A stretch of 44,319 bases of DNA from Nanobdellota archaeon (GTDB lineage: Archaea > Nanobdellota > Nanobdellia > Woesearchaeales > SM23-78), in NCBI GenBank assembly GCA_018819305.1, contig JAHJQO010000040.1, forward strand, positions 1-44,319. Reading direction: 5' to 3'. Made by a program: the position numbers and the translations under genes. Positions 24,778 through 33,618 of this stretch are shown piece by piece (position 1 is the stretch's first letter; every line of letters starts with the position of its first letter). The notes under the pieces were generated by a model. The model worked only from the letters and a program-made list of their open reading frames with translations, was not told the origin of the DNA and did no database searches.

Positions 24778-27768
24778 TCAGTCCCATTTAACTTTCCAAA
24801 CAATTATTCTTTGATTATTCACACTTGTCATGTCACTGAACATTTCAAAGTGTTCATTGTATTTGCCGTCAAGGTAAAATAGTTTGGTAAACAATGACTC
24901 TGAGAGCAGAGGATCAGAGATAAGTGCCCTTTTATTGACTTTGTCAATAACTATGTCAAATGGAAAGGTCACTCCATCCATTTCATATTTTTGGACATCT
25001 TCATCATATATCACAAATGCATTTGGAATGGCATTTCCACCGCCTGTTTTATAATTGGTATTGACATCATAACCACCTATGATTAATGTGCTGTTTTCAG
25101 GGTTATCAATATTAAACATAGCTGCTTCCAGAACAATGTTATTATTGTTGTTCCTGTTAATTCCTTGATTAAAAACACAAACCATAAAATCCTGTCCTTG
25201 TTTAGATTCTGAAGTATTTGTAGTGTTGGAACTATCAGTGGAATTATCAATGGTTGCAGTATCAGCACCAATGGTTTGTATCTGACAGCTCTTCCATTTA
25301 TTGACAAAATAATTAGGCCATGGAGCAACCCATGCATTACCTTCTTCTTCTGAAGTCAAAGCTTGAACCTGATAATAATAATCAGTTGCCTCTTCTTCTG
25401 TCATTCCCAGCTCCTTAATAAATAGAGATATGGCTTTATCAGCCTTAAGTTGTCTGGAATTAAAATAAATAAAAGCCCTTTCAAAATCCCAGCTTCCAAA
25501 ATGAGACCATACGCCTGCTTTACCTACCATATCTTCGCTTGTTATAAAGAAATCTTCTGGAGGTTCGCAGTGAGTATCTTTAATAACTTCATCAATCACA
25601 TTTGCACTTAGTCCTGCATTACGCAAAGTTTCTCTAGCTTCTTCTTCAGTCTGCATAATAATAGTTTTTGTCAGATTAACTGCCAATAAAGGATTCTTAA
25701 CTTCATCGCGTATAGTATAATGCGCATTAAAACTTCCACAGTCAAGCATTCTGAGAATGTTGATAGTTTCTTCTTCATCACTTGTTAACAAAGCTCTTCC
25801 AATCCAGTGAGCTATGTGCGAATGCTGACCTGCACCATCAAAGGTTACTCCTCTATCGGCGACTGCTTTAAACCAATGACCAAAGTCCCACCAGGAATTA
25901 ATAACAACATCTTCAGTTGAATTATTTTTTATTCCTTCTAATGAAGCCCACCAGGCATCATTCATACTGGGAACTTCTTGTCTGGCAACAGCATCAGCAA
26001 GTGAAATGGGCTTTACAAGAAAAAACAATAAAAGTACAATTAAAACTATGCTTACAATAATCTTCTTTATCTTAAACTCTTCACTGATAAGCTTTGTAAG
26101 AATTCTATGAACCATTCCTAATGCAATACCAAATGCAATACCAAAAGCAGGTACAAGAAGAAGAACAAATCTTGTTCCTTTTGTGCTTGCATATATTGAG
26201 CCTACAAACCAAAGCATTAAGAATATTGCATATTTGATATCAATATCTCTTTCATCTTTAAGCAATAGAAGAAGACCTATCACCATAGGTATAATAAGCA
26301 AGATAAGATAGGTTATAGGTGAAAGTCTTAAAACTGAATTTGATACCATTACACCTAAGAAAATAGCTGATATGCCCATGAAAAAGAAATCTTTTTTCTT
26401 AAGCTCATGAGCTTTCACCATAGTTAAAATCACACCTAAAGCAGCTATGAAAAACAAGAATGCTCCGCCAATCTGCGACACTGTGGCAGGAATTGAGGAA
26501 GGGTTAAGTTCAGCAACAGTTGTTTGAATGTTAGGCCAATAATCACGGTTTGTAGCAAATTTCATAAACTTGGCTCTTGTAATAGGATCGCTTATTGCAT
26601 CACCTAAATTACTATCACTCAAAAGCGGGACAAATATTGCTGATGAAATCACAAAAACCAAAACAACCAAAATCGCTGCTCGTAAGTTTTTATTGGAAAT
26701 TATTTTCTTCAATGAAGTTTTATTAACAATTAGCTTAAGAATTAAATATCCAATATATGCAACTGAAAGCCCGAGAATAATATCAAATACATACCACCAT
26801 CCACCACTCCATGCAAGACTAAAAATACCAGTAAATAATCCGGCCAATAGAACCAATATTATTTTTTTCACAAAATTCTTTGCTTCAAATCCTTCAAGAA
26901 ACAACCATGTGATTAAAAGAGGAAAAAGAACAACATAAGCATCAGTATCACTAAAACCACCTGCTGTTCGACCTAGAAATGCTGTGTGAACAGCCACAAT
27001 CATTCCTGCTATAAATCCGCCAAAAATACCTGCTCGGCGTTTTGCTATGAAAAAAGCAGGTATAACTGCAAGTGCTGAAATAATCACAGGTATAAAAAAG
27101 AAAACATTCATAGGAGGAACTTTAGGATTGAAAATAGTGACAACCTTATAAACATAATAACTAAAATAAACATGAAAAGAACCTTCATAAGGAATGCCTA
27201 CAGGATAAAACATATGATTATCATAAGGCACGCCATCTCTTAATTCATCATAAAAAGTGCCTTTCTCTATTTTGTTAAGTACATAACGATAATAAAAATA
27301 AGGGTCAATAGCCAAAAGATATGTCTGACCATTGTCATCTTGGAGGCGGGATTTTAATCCCAATGAATTGCTTTTAACAGCATTTTCAATTTCTTTTTCT
27401 TGCTGCACAAGAACATTGGCAAATTGCTCTTCAATCAATTGATTTTTGTTTTCTGCAGGAAGGTTAGGATACTGCTGGTTGACTTGAGCGGCAATATTAT
27501 TTCTTACATTATTATAAATGCCGCTTCTAGCCCAATCTTCAGAAATCGGCAGGTTAACAGAGTATGATCGGAAAAAAGCACTTGCAAATATACAAACTAA
27601 TAATAGGACTATAATTAAAGTAGTTGTATTAAACAAATTCTTATTAGAAAAGAAATTCTTTATTTTCTTAAAATCAACATTTATTTCTTCTGAATCAGAT
27701 GATTTTTTTAAATCATCAGGTGAATGCTTAGATGTATGAGCAACATGTTTATGACTGTGTTTTGCCAA
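24778..27768 (-). CDS. aglB: Oligosaccharyltransferase AglB (STT3 family)
   Basis: The membrane enzyme that transfers a lipid-linked glycan to Asn in N-glycosylation sequons on the outer face of the cell membrane. The signature WWDFG is at residues 626-630. The catalytic acidic motifs are DPYFYYR (Asp155) in the first external loop and SDTDAY (Asp274, Asp276) in the second. About 12-13 membrane helices cover residues 50-600, followed by a soluble domain. Length is 996 aa. An Asn/Ser/Thr-rich stretch lies at about 825-850. The start is a TTG at 27768 with a very strong Shine-Dalgarno, GGAGGGGTGAT, just upstream, and a TATA-like AGTTATAAATAA further back. It implies that the glycans of this island decorate proteins. 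Confidence 0.97.
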   Translation of the reverse strand: MAKHSHKHVAHTSKHSPDDLKKSSDSEEINVDFKKIKNFFSNKNLFNTTTLIIVLLLVCIFASAFFRSYSVNLPISEDWARSGIYNNVRNNIAAQVNQQYPNLPAENKNQLIEEQFANVLVQQEKEIENAVKSNSLGLKSRLQDDNGQTYLLAIDPYFYYRYVLNKIEKGTFYDELRDGVPYDNHMFYPVGIPYEGSFHVYFSYYVYKVVTIFNPKVPPMNVFFFIPVIISALAVIPAFFIAKRRAGIFGGFIAGMIVAVHTAFLGRTAGGFSDTDAYVVLFPLLITWLFLEGFEAKNFVKKIILVLLAGLFTGIFSLAWSGGWWYVFDIILGLSVAYIGYLILKLIVNKTSLKKIISNKNLRAAILVVLVFVISSAIFVPLLSDSNLGDAISDPITRAKFMKFATNRDYWPNIQTTVAELNPSSIPATVSQIGGAFLFFIAALGVILTMVKAHELKKKDFFFMGISAIFLGVMVSNSVLRLSPITYLILLIIPMVIGLLLLLKDERDIDIKYAIFLMLWFVGSIYASTKGTRFVLLLVPAFGIAFGIALGMVHRILTKLISEEFKIKKIIVSIVLIVLLLFFLVKPISLADAVARQEVPSMNDAWWASLEGIKNNSTEDVVINSWWDFGHWFKAVADRGVTFDGAGQHSHIAHWIGRALLTSDEEETINILRMLDCGSFNAHYTIRDEVKNPLLAVNLTKTIIMQTEEEARETLRNAGLSANVIDEVIKDTHCEPPEDFFITSEDMVGKAGVWSHFGSWDFERAFIYFNSRQLKADKAISLFIKELGMTEEEATDYYYQVQALTSEEEGNAWVAPWPNYFVNKWKSCQIQTIGADTATIDNSTDSSNTTNTSESKQGQDFMVCVFNQGINRNNNNNIVLEAAMFNIDNPENSTLIIGGYDVNTNYKTGGGNAIPNAFVIYDEDVQKYEMDGVTFPFDIVIDKVNKRALISDPLLSESLFTKLFYLDGKYNEHFEMFSDMTSVNNQRIIVWKVKWD

Positions 27769-27771
27769 ATA

Positions 27772-27828
27772 ATCACCCCTCCCAACATTATTATTAAATT
27801 ATCTTAAATATTTACCTTATTTATAACT
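27772..27828 (-). promoter_or_regulatory. aglB promoter and ribosome binding site
   Basis: The minus-strand TATA-like box AGTTATAAATAA is at 27817-27828. GGAGGGGTGAT at 27772-27782 is 3 bases before the TTG. It predicts a short leader of about 30 bases and fixes the TTG as the start. Confidence 0.6.
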
Positions 27829-27931
27829 TATGATTGAAAAAGATAAAACAAGAGGTTTAAAAACTTTTCGCAGTAATAATATTATGATATCATCTCTGAC
27901 TTATTCTTTCTTAGAATGTTTTACTCCAGAA

Positions 27932-28672
27932 CTATAATCCTCTAGACTGTTGCTTAATTTCTTCTATGACTTGTTCATAGTCAGGATAGCTCTTTAATAG
28001 GAGCTTTAAATCATTTTGGAATTCTTTTTTTGATGGAAGTTTTAGCCTGAATTCCCTGATGTTGTCTTCTCTTAGTTTAGTATATAATAATTTTTTGTTT
28101 AGATTCACTCCGAGATTAATCAACAGCCAGGTATCGTAAAGGTCTCTTGGCTCTACTCTCATGCAGAGTGCTCTCAGCTTTTCAGCAAGGATTTCTTCTT
28201 TTGCCATAACCCTAATTGTGAATGGTGGTATGTCTGAGAATGCTTTTTTTATCACTCTTGTTTCCTTGTTAAATACTCTTCTCTTGTTACAATCTATTTT
28301 TATTGTGTTTGTGGCGCTTTTATTTCCAGTATATAAAGGTCCTTGAAAACGGATTTCGGCCCTGTAGTTGCCTTTATGAATTTTTTCAGAATATATTTTA
28401 TGTGTTATGTTCAGATAGTCAAAGTCTTTTAGGCAGTTTCTTATTCTGGTCTTTATTTCCTTTACTGGCAGGCTTGTGTTGAAATCCAGGTCTTCTGAGG
28501 CTCTTTCAAGTTCAAAGGCTATTCTCAAGCATGTTCCTCCCTTAAAAACAAAGTCAGAGGAATATTTTGATATTGAGTTAAGAAAGATATATTGGAAGTA
28601 TTCTTTTTCAGCATGATAAAGGCTGGTTTTTCTTATTTCCTTAACTTTTTTTAGTTCTTCTATTGATATCAT
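27932..28672 (-). CDS. AbiEii/AbiGii-family nucleotidyltransferase toxin
   Basis: A nucleotidyltransferase of the AbiEii/MenA type, the toxin of type IV toxin-antitoxin and phage-abortive-infection systems. VFKGGTCLRIAF and RASEDLDFNT form the minimal NTase core (GG...S then DxDF). MAKEEILAEKLRAL and RVEPRDLYDTWLL are the conserved C-terminal motifs. About 246 aa from the ATG at 28672, whose ATGA overlaps the antitoxin stop; an in-frame ATG at 28693 would add seven residues. It lies downstream of the antitoxin gene, as expected. The sequence alone does not show whether it acts in phage defence or plasmid/region maintenance. Confidence 0.88.
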   Translation of the reverse strand: MISIEELKKVKEIRKTSLYHAEKEYFQYIFLNSISKYSSDFVFKGGTCLRIAFELERASEDLDFNTSLPVKEIKTRIRNCLKDFDYLNITHKIYSEKIHKGNYRAEIRFQGPLYTGNKSATNTIKIDCNKRRVFNKETRVIKKAFSDIPPFTIRVMAKEEILAEKLRALCMRVEPRDLYDTWLLINLGVNLNKKLLYTKLREDNIREFRLKLPSKKEFQNDLKLLLKSYPDYEQVIEEIKQQSRGL

Positions 28673-29361
28673 ATGTTCACATCCAGCATCCACTTCTTAT
28701 CATATTTATATTTTCTTTCTTTTGATGGCTCTAATAATTCATAGCCCTTACCAATCTTTTTTCTTAAATTAAATTTAAATTCTATGTGTAGATAATCAAG
28801 AATGTAACCCAGTCTTCGTATTACTGCTTTGCTCTTCATTCTCATTGCATATTCATATAGTTTTTTTTTATTCAGTTTTTTTGTGAAGCAGGTGATTATT
28901 GTTTTTATCCCTCCTGCGTATCTTGGAAGGTATAATGAGTCTATCAGGGCTTTTTCTTTTTCTGAGATTATAATTTTGTCAATGTGCGTGTACCCAAAGA
29001 ATTTATCCTTGCTTAGAGTAGCAAATGCATAGTCTTTGTGTTTTTTTCTCTTTGTCGTAGCTAGGGTTATCTTTTTGGAAACTTGTTCTGTCAGTTCATA
29101 GTAGTTTAGTGCAGAGAGAAAGCTTATGTATGAAGGATAAACTATTCTTGATGCTATTATCATCTCGTCTGTTCCCCTAATACAGTAGAGCCCTTTTCTT
29201 ATGACTTCTATGAAGCCTTTGTTTTTCAATGATTTTATGAGGTTGTATACTTTGGTTGGTTTTAGGCTTAATAATAGTTTTAAGTCTTTTATACTGAATA
29301 CTTCTAGGTTGTTTGTTTTTAGTATTTCCAGGGCGTTTGACTCTCCTTTTGATATTTGCAT
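28669..29361 (-). CDS. AbiEi-like antitoxin with winged-helix domain
   Basis: The antitoxin and autorepressor partner of the AbiEii toxin. The N-terminal winged helix at about 8-62 (VFSIKDLKLLLSLKPTKVY, then GFIEVIRKGLYCIRG) is typical of AbiEi. The middle has PSYISFLSALNYYELTEQV and KKITLATTKRKK, and later EKALIDSLYLPRYAGG is an AbiEi C-terminal motif. Length is 230 aa. It is co-transcribed with the toxin through a 4-base overlap. An inverted repeat with arms TTTTAGTA and TACTAAAA lies 11-33 bases before its ATG and is a good operator candidate. Confidence 0.87.
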   Translation of the reverse strand: MQISKGESNALEILKTNNLEVFSIKDLKLLLSLKPTKVYNLIKSLKNKGFIEVIRKGLYCIRGTDEMIIASRIVYPSYISFLSALNYYELTEQVSKKITLATTKRKKHKDYAFATLSKDKFFGYTHIDKIIISEKEKALIDSLYLPRYAGGIKTIITCFTKKLNKKKLYEYAMRMKSKAVIRRLGYILDYLHIEFKFNLRKKIGKGYELLEPSKERKYKYDKKWMLDVNI

Positions 29362-29371
29362 TTTTTCACGG

Positions 29372-29394
29372 TTTTAGTAGTATTTGTACTAAAA
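29372..29394. promoter_or_regulatory. Inverted-repeat operator candidate for the AbiE pair
   Basis: TTTTAGTA (29372-29379) and its exact complement TACTAAAA (29387-29394) are separated by 7 bases, just upstream of the antitoxin start. A minus-strand ACATTTAAATAG box at about 29408-29419 would place transcription start inside the repeat. Autorepression by AbiEi is known for this family. Confidence 0.6.
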
Positions 29395-29510
29395 GTAGGA
29401 ATAATTACTATTTAAATGTTTTGATTTAAAAGATTGTCAGCATTCCTATAATCCAACTTCATAAAAAATATAAAGAGAAGAATAGTAAAGGTTAGAAAGG
29501 AAAGATAAAA

Positions 29511-29873
29511 ATGCAAATAATACAAATCATAATAATAATATTTGCCCTTTTTGCACTTAGCAGGGCTTTTCTTCGATTCAAAGACAATAAGCTGACAAAA
29601 ACAGAATTCTTATTCTGGGCTGTTTTATGGGTTGCGATTATCATTGTGTCTTTTCTTCCAAGCATACTTAATCCTCTTTCCCAAGTATTCGGCATTGGCA
29701 GGGCAGTGGATGTAATAATATATATCAGCATTATTGCGCTTTTCTACTTAATGTTCCGACTATATGTAAAAATCGAATCAATGGAAAAGAACATGACTGG
29801 AATTGTCAGAAAAATGGCTATAAACAATGAGAAAGACAATATTAAGAAAAAGAAAAACAAAATTCAAAAATGA
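29511..29873 (+). CDS. DUF2304 small membrane protein
   Basis: A 120-aa membrane protein of the DUF2304 family, commonly found next to glycosyltransferase genes. Three hydrophobic segments are visible: residues about 2-16, 32-49 and 67-86, with LTKTEFLFWAVLWVAI as the family-like core. A Lys-rich tail with possible coiled-coil character (IESMEKNMTGIVRKM) follows. Its function is not established; a membrane partner of the adjacent glycosyltransferase is a reasonable inference. AAAAAATATAAAG at about 29463-29475 is a possible TATA box. Its stop overlaps the GT4 start by 4 bases. Confidence 0.85.
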   Translation: MQIIQIIIIIFALFALSRAFLRFKDNKLTKTEFLFWAVLWVAIIIVSFLPSILNPLSQVFGIGRAVDVIIYISIIALFYLMFRLYVKIESMEKNMTGIVRKMAINNEKDNIKKKKNKIQK

Positions 29874-31033
29874 AAAAACTCAGAATCTGCTATGTGAACC
29901 CACCTGTGCTTCTCAAAAGACCGATAGCTGAGATAATTGATAAGATGGGTGAAAAAGGATACAAAATAAGCCTTCTAATTCCAAAAAAGCTCTTTAAAAA
30001 AAGAGATGAATCCAAATACTACAGCAGCATGATTAAGAAAAGCAAAATATATACATATTCTACAATAAATCCTCCTTTTCTCAGTATTGAGCAGCCAATC
30101 CCTGCAACCCTTATGTTTCCTGTCAATGTTTTCAAAGCCCTAAAAGAAAATGATATAATCCACATGTGGGTTCCTTATTACCTTACAAGCCTCAAAATTA
30201 TTCTAATTAAAAAAATATTTTTTCCAAAAAAGAAACTTATACTGACAATGGACACAATACCTGGGTATAGTTTTAGCATGGGCAAATTCTGGGATACTAT
30301 GTTTAAAATCTATAATACTTTATTTGGATGGGCGCTGTTTGGAACACCAAAAATAATAACTCTTTATGGAAAAGACCTTGTTAAATATGCAGAAAAAGCA
30401 GGTGCAAAAAAAGAAAAAATAAAAGTAATACCTACAGGAATCGAGATAAAAAAAGCTGAGAAAAAAGATATTAATGTAAGAAAAGAGTTCGGAATTGATG
30501 CTAAAACCAAGATAGTATTATTTGTCGGCATGATTATGCCTAGAAAAGGCATTGACAAAATAATAAAAATTGCTAATAAATTAAAAAAAGAAAAAGTTAT
30601 TTTTCTTCTGGCAGGAGAAAAAAGATATGGCCAGGAAGAATATGAGAAAACAATTAAAAAGCTTAACCTGGAAAAGAAAGTGCTCTTTCTTGGACAAAGA
30701 AAAGATATAAGAAGGCTTTGCAGCGAAGCAGATGTATTTCTTCTGCCTGCTGAAGGAGAAGGGTTGCCAGGTGTTATAATGGAAGCCATGACTTTTGGTG
30801 TGCCCTGCGTAGCCAGCAACATACCTTGTATCACAGACCTAGTTGAACATGGGAAAACAGGATTCTTATGCCACCCAAAAAACATAAATGATTTTACAGA
30901 CAAGGTAAAAATGATTATAAAAAATGACACCTTGAAGGATAAGCTTGGAAAAGCAGGCTTGAAAAAAATAAAAGAATTTGACTGGAAGAAAATCATTGTC
31001 AAATATGAAAAGTTATACCAAGACCCAATATAA
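29870..31033 (+). CDS. GT4-family glycosyltransferase
   Basis: A GT-B-fold retaining glycosyltransferase of 387 aa. The C-terminal nucleotide-sugar domain has VLFVGMIMPRKGIDKIIKI, LFLGQRKDIRRL and the EX7E motif EGLPGVIME (Glu297, Glu305), followed by GVPCVASNIPCITDLVEHGKTG (two adjoining blocks). The N-terminal acceptor domain includes IHMWVPYYLTSLKII. It acts at the cytoplasmic face of the membrane on a lipid-linked glycan. It is translationally coupled to the DUF2304 gene, and a methyltransferase follows 30 bases on. Confidence 0.9.
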   Translation: MKKLRICYVNPPVLLKRPIAEIIDKMGEKGYKISLLIPKKLFKKRDESKYYSSMIKKSKIYTYSTINPPFLSIEQPIPATLMFPVNVFKALKENDIIHMWVPYYLTSLKIILIKKIFFPKKKLILTMDTIPGYSFSMGKFWDTMFKIYNTLFGWALFGTPKIITLYGKDLVKYAEKAGAKKEKIKVIPTGIEIKKAEKKDINVRKEFGIDAKTKIVLFVGMIMPRKGIDKIIKIANKLKKEKVIFLLAGEKRYGQEEYEKTIKKLNLEKKVLFLGQRKDIRRLCSEADVFLLPAEGEGLPGVIMEAMTFGVPCVASNIPCITDLVEHGKTGFLCHPKNINDFTDKVKMIIKNDTLKDKLGKAGLKKIKEFDWKKIIVKYEKLYQDPI

Positions 31034-31063
31034 ATAATATAAAAATAATATAAAAGATATAAA

Positions 31064-31660
31064 ATGTTCACTCCTAAATTCATAAAAAAACATAATATTA
31101 AAGCTAGAAAGCAGAGAACTAGCAAGATTTCCAAGGATATTGCCTTTCTTCTGTCTGATGTGAAGACCTTTCTTGATGTGGGTGCTTTTGACGGCATGAT
31201 GACCAAGAAAATAATGCAAGGGAATAATAAGCTTAAAGGTAAGGGAATAGACATATTAGTTCCAAAAAAAACTTATGTTCCTGTAAAAAAATACAATGGA
31301 AAAAAAATTCCTTACCCTGACAAATCATTTGACGCTATTCTTCTTATTGATGTGGTACATCACGCAGAGAATCCTGATGCTTTGCTTAAAGAAGCAGCAA
31401 GAGTTGCAAAAAAATATGTGATAATAAAAGACCATTACTACAAAGGATTCATTGACAAGATGATACTTTCTGCAGTGGATTTCATAGGAAACGAGAGCTT
31501 TAACATCAAGGTAAAATTTCATTTCTTCAAAATTGATGAATGGAAAAACATTCTGCGTAAAAACAAGTTAAAAATCGTGAATTATCCAATTGAATATAAT
31601 CAAAAGAAAAAAGATATTATAGGTCATGTTCTGATTAAAGTTTTAAAGGTTAAAAAATGA
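31064..31660 (+). CDS. Class I SAM-dependent methyltransferase (Methyltransf_11 type)
   Basis: A short Rossmann methyltransferase, 198 aa. Motif I is TFLDVGAFDGMMTKKI, a GIDILVPKK strand follows, IPYPDKSFDAILLIDVVHH is motif IV, and YVIIKDHYYKGF is the post-motif strand. This pattern matches UbiE-like and glycan-locus methyltransferases. Its ATGA overlap with the next gene suggests coupling to the GT-B-like protein. The substrate may be a sugar of the chain built by these genes. The sequence does not show which atom is methylated. Confidence 0.83.
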   Translation: MFTPKFIKKHNIKARKQRTSKISKDIAFLLSDVKTFLDVGAFDGMMTKKIMQGNNKLKGKGIDILVPKKTYVPVKKYNGKKIPYPDKSFDAILLIDVVHHAENPDALLKEAARVAKKYVIIKDHYYKGFIDKMILSAVDFIGNESFNIKVKFHFFKIDEWKNILRKNKLKIVNYPIEYNQKKKDIIGHVLIKVLKVKK

Positions 31661-33567
31661 CAAAGAGATTGTTCTTCATACATTCAAGAAATAAATCCCT
31701 GCTCAAAAGATTTGGAAAAGAAGACAGTATTATTTATCTGGATAATTTTGCTGCTGAAAAAAATATTGAAGATTATGTCAAAAGAGTAGAAAATAAAAAA
31801 AGAGAGATGAGATTATATTACAATATTAAATGGCTTCAAAATTGGGCTTTTAAAAAAATTAACAACAACAAAAGCTTTGCAGAAGAGCTGGTCTTCGAAG
31901 GAAAGAGTTTTTGGTATCCTCTAGAATATTTTATTCATTTTGATGTGGATTTTCTAGATTCTGATATTTCACTTTCAAGGATATTACTTCATATTGATTG
32001 TGTTAAAAATATCATAAAAGAAACAAAGCCTTTTCAAGTAATAATTGAAAATGAGAAAACTTGCTTTAACAAGATTGTTAAGCGCATTTGTGAAAAAGAA
32101 AAAATAAATATTTTAAATCTTAAGTTAAAATATGAGAGAGAACAATTATCAAAGCAAATTATCAATAACCCTCTGATTGTAAAAACATATATTAAAAGCA
32201 GAATTTTACTAAGAATAATAATTGCGAAATTATTTTGTAAAAAAATAAAATCCGCAGATGTTCTTGTTCTAACTAGTGATAGATTAAGCAATAAAGAAAA
32301 CACAACAGACTATTATTGGGGTTCTTTATGTGAAGAAATGAACAAGCATAGAATTAAATATAAACTCGCAGAATATGATCGAATAGATGTACTAAACAGC
32401 ATGGGAAACATCCGAAAAAGATATTTTCCACAAAAATACGACGCTCAATTCATAGGAACATATTACAACAAAGAAACAATAAGAAAAATTCATGAAATTG
32501 TTAGGTTTTTGAAAAATAAATTCTTTGAACTTGATAAGGAAATAACTTTTCGTAAAAGCCTGACTTATGAAGGTATTTATTTTTATGACTTAATCCGTCC
32601 CAGATTAAAAAAAATATTTCTCAGTTACTCATATTACATATCTGATGTCTATGCGATTAGTCAGTCAATGATTAAAAAGGAAAAACCTAAACTAATACTT
32701 GTTGATCATGAAAAAAATTATTATGGAAGAGCATTAATAACAGAAGCAAACTCAAAAAATATTCGTTCGGTGGCATTTGAAGGAGAGCTACTATATGAAA
32801 ATAACACATATCAAACACAACTCCCCATAAAAGAATTATTAGACACCAAAAATCCGGTTTGGCGTCCAATACCTTCCATTAAATTTCTCTGGGGAAATTA
32901 CGCAAAAAAATGGCACACACACAAAAATTTTTTTCCTGAGAAGAAGTTGAAAATTATCGGAGCTCCAAAATATGATTTTCTCAAAAGTTTAAATGAAACC
33001 AATAACCAGAAAATAAGAAAAAAGTATGAACTAAATAATGAAAAACTAATAACTATCATAACTACCGATTGTCCTTGGGAAGAAGATTTGCTAAAAACTA
33101 CTTTTAAATATTTTCAGAACAAGAACAATGTTAAATTGATAATCAAAATGCACCCAAATGATTCTGAATTGAAGCGAAAGAAAATAGAGAGTTGGCTGCA
33201 ACAATATAAATTAAGAGGAATTGTAATTAAGGATGAAAATCTGAGCAAACTCATATACTCTGCAGATATGATAATAACTTATACTTCAACAGCAGTATAT
33301 GAATGTATTTTAATGAATAAAAAAGTTGTAGTAGCTGATTTTGCAATGGATTCAGGCCAACCGTATGTAACAGATAATCTGATTAAACTATGCAGAAACT
33401 CAAATGAATTGTCTGCTCAGATAAATAAAGAATTTAACAGTAAGGGAATGTTAAATGAAAGAAAGAGAAGAGAATTCATAAAAAAATATCTGTTCTCTGA
33501 TGATGGCAAAGCCAGTGAAAGAGCTGTAAAATATATCAAAGAAGTCATGTCACTAATAAATCCATGA
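31657..33567 (+). CDS. Large GT-B-like protein (capsule/CDP-glycerol transferase-like C-terminus)
   Basis: A 636-aa protein. The C-terminal half looks like the donor domain of GT-B enzymes of the capsule-polysaccharide/CDP-glycerol-transferase/2-epimerase type: KPKLILVDHEKNYYGRAL at about 345-362, GAPKYDFLKS, IITTDCPWEEDLL, IIKMHPND (MHPND at 498-502) and MIITYTSTAVYECILMNKKVV (in two overlapping blocks). Where relatives carry an HG(I/L) motif it has FEGELLYEN. The N-terminal 200 residues, very Lys- and aromatic-rich, are not recognised. Base composition is strikingly AT-rich. Probably a glycosyl- or polyol-phosphate transferase. Confidence 0.65.
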   Translation: MTKRLFFIHSRNKSLLKRFGKEDSIIYLDNFAAEKNIEDYVKRVENKKREMRLYYNIKWLQNWAFKKINNNKSFAEELVFEGKSFWYPLEYFIHFDVDFLDSDISLSRILLHIDCVKNIIKETKPFQVIIENEKTCFNKIVKRICEKEKINILNLKLKYEREQLSKQIINNPLIVKTYIKSRILLRIIIAKLFCKKIKSADVLVLTSDRLSNKENTTDYYWGSLCEEMNKHRIKYKLAEYDRIDVLNSMGNIRKRYFPQKYDAQFIGTYYNKETIRKIHEIVRFLKNKFFELDKEITFRKSLTYEGIYFYDLIRPRLKKIFLSYSYYISDVYAISQSMIKKEKPKLILVDHEKNYYGRALITEANSKNIRSVAFEGELLYENNTYQTQLPIKELLDTKNPVWRPIPSIKFLWGNYAKKWHTHKNFFPEKKLKIIGAPKYDFLKSLNETNNQKIRKKYELNNEKLITIITTDCPWEEDLLKTTFKYFQNKNNVKLIIKMHPNDSELKRKKIESWLQQYKLRGIVIKDENLSKLIYSADMIITYTSTAVYECILMNKKVVVADFAMDSGQPYVTDNLIKLCRNSNELSAQINKEFNSKGMLNERKRREFIKKYLFSDDGKASERAVKYIKEVMSLINP

Positions 33568-33584
33568 AATCTACTTCCATAAAG

Positions 33585-33593
33585 CTTTTAAAT
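33585..33593 (+). promoter_or_regulatory. TATA-like box of the nonulosonic-acid operon
   Basis: CTTTTAAAT lies 26-34 bases before the ATG at 33619, again fitting a leaderless or near-leaderless start. It is the first promoter-like site of the run to 43432. Confidence 0.45.
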
Positions 33594-33618
33594 CAAATTT
33601 AATCTTTTCTCTATAAAG

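Noticed and set aside
24778-24780. A shared terminator between the convergent epimerase gene (stop 24755) and aglB
   Set aside because: The 22-base gap has no clear hairpin or T-run, so I list no terminator.
30364-31254. A 296-aa open frame on the minus strand
   Set aside because: It lies antisense to the GT4 and methyltransferase genes, which have clear family motifs. Its hydrophobic Phe/Ser/Leu-rich translation is what a Lys/Glu-rich gene gives on the other strand.
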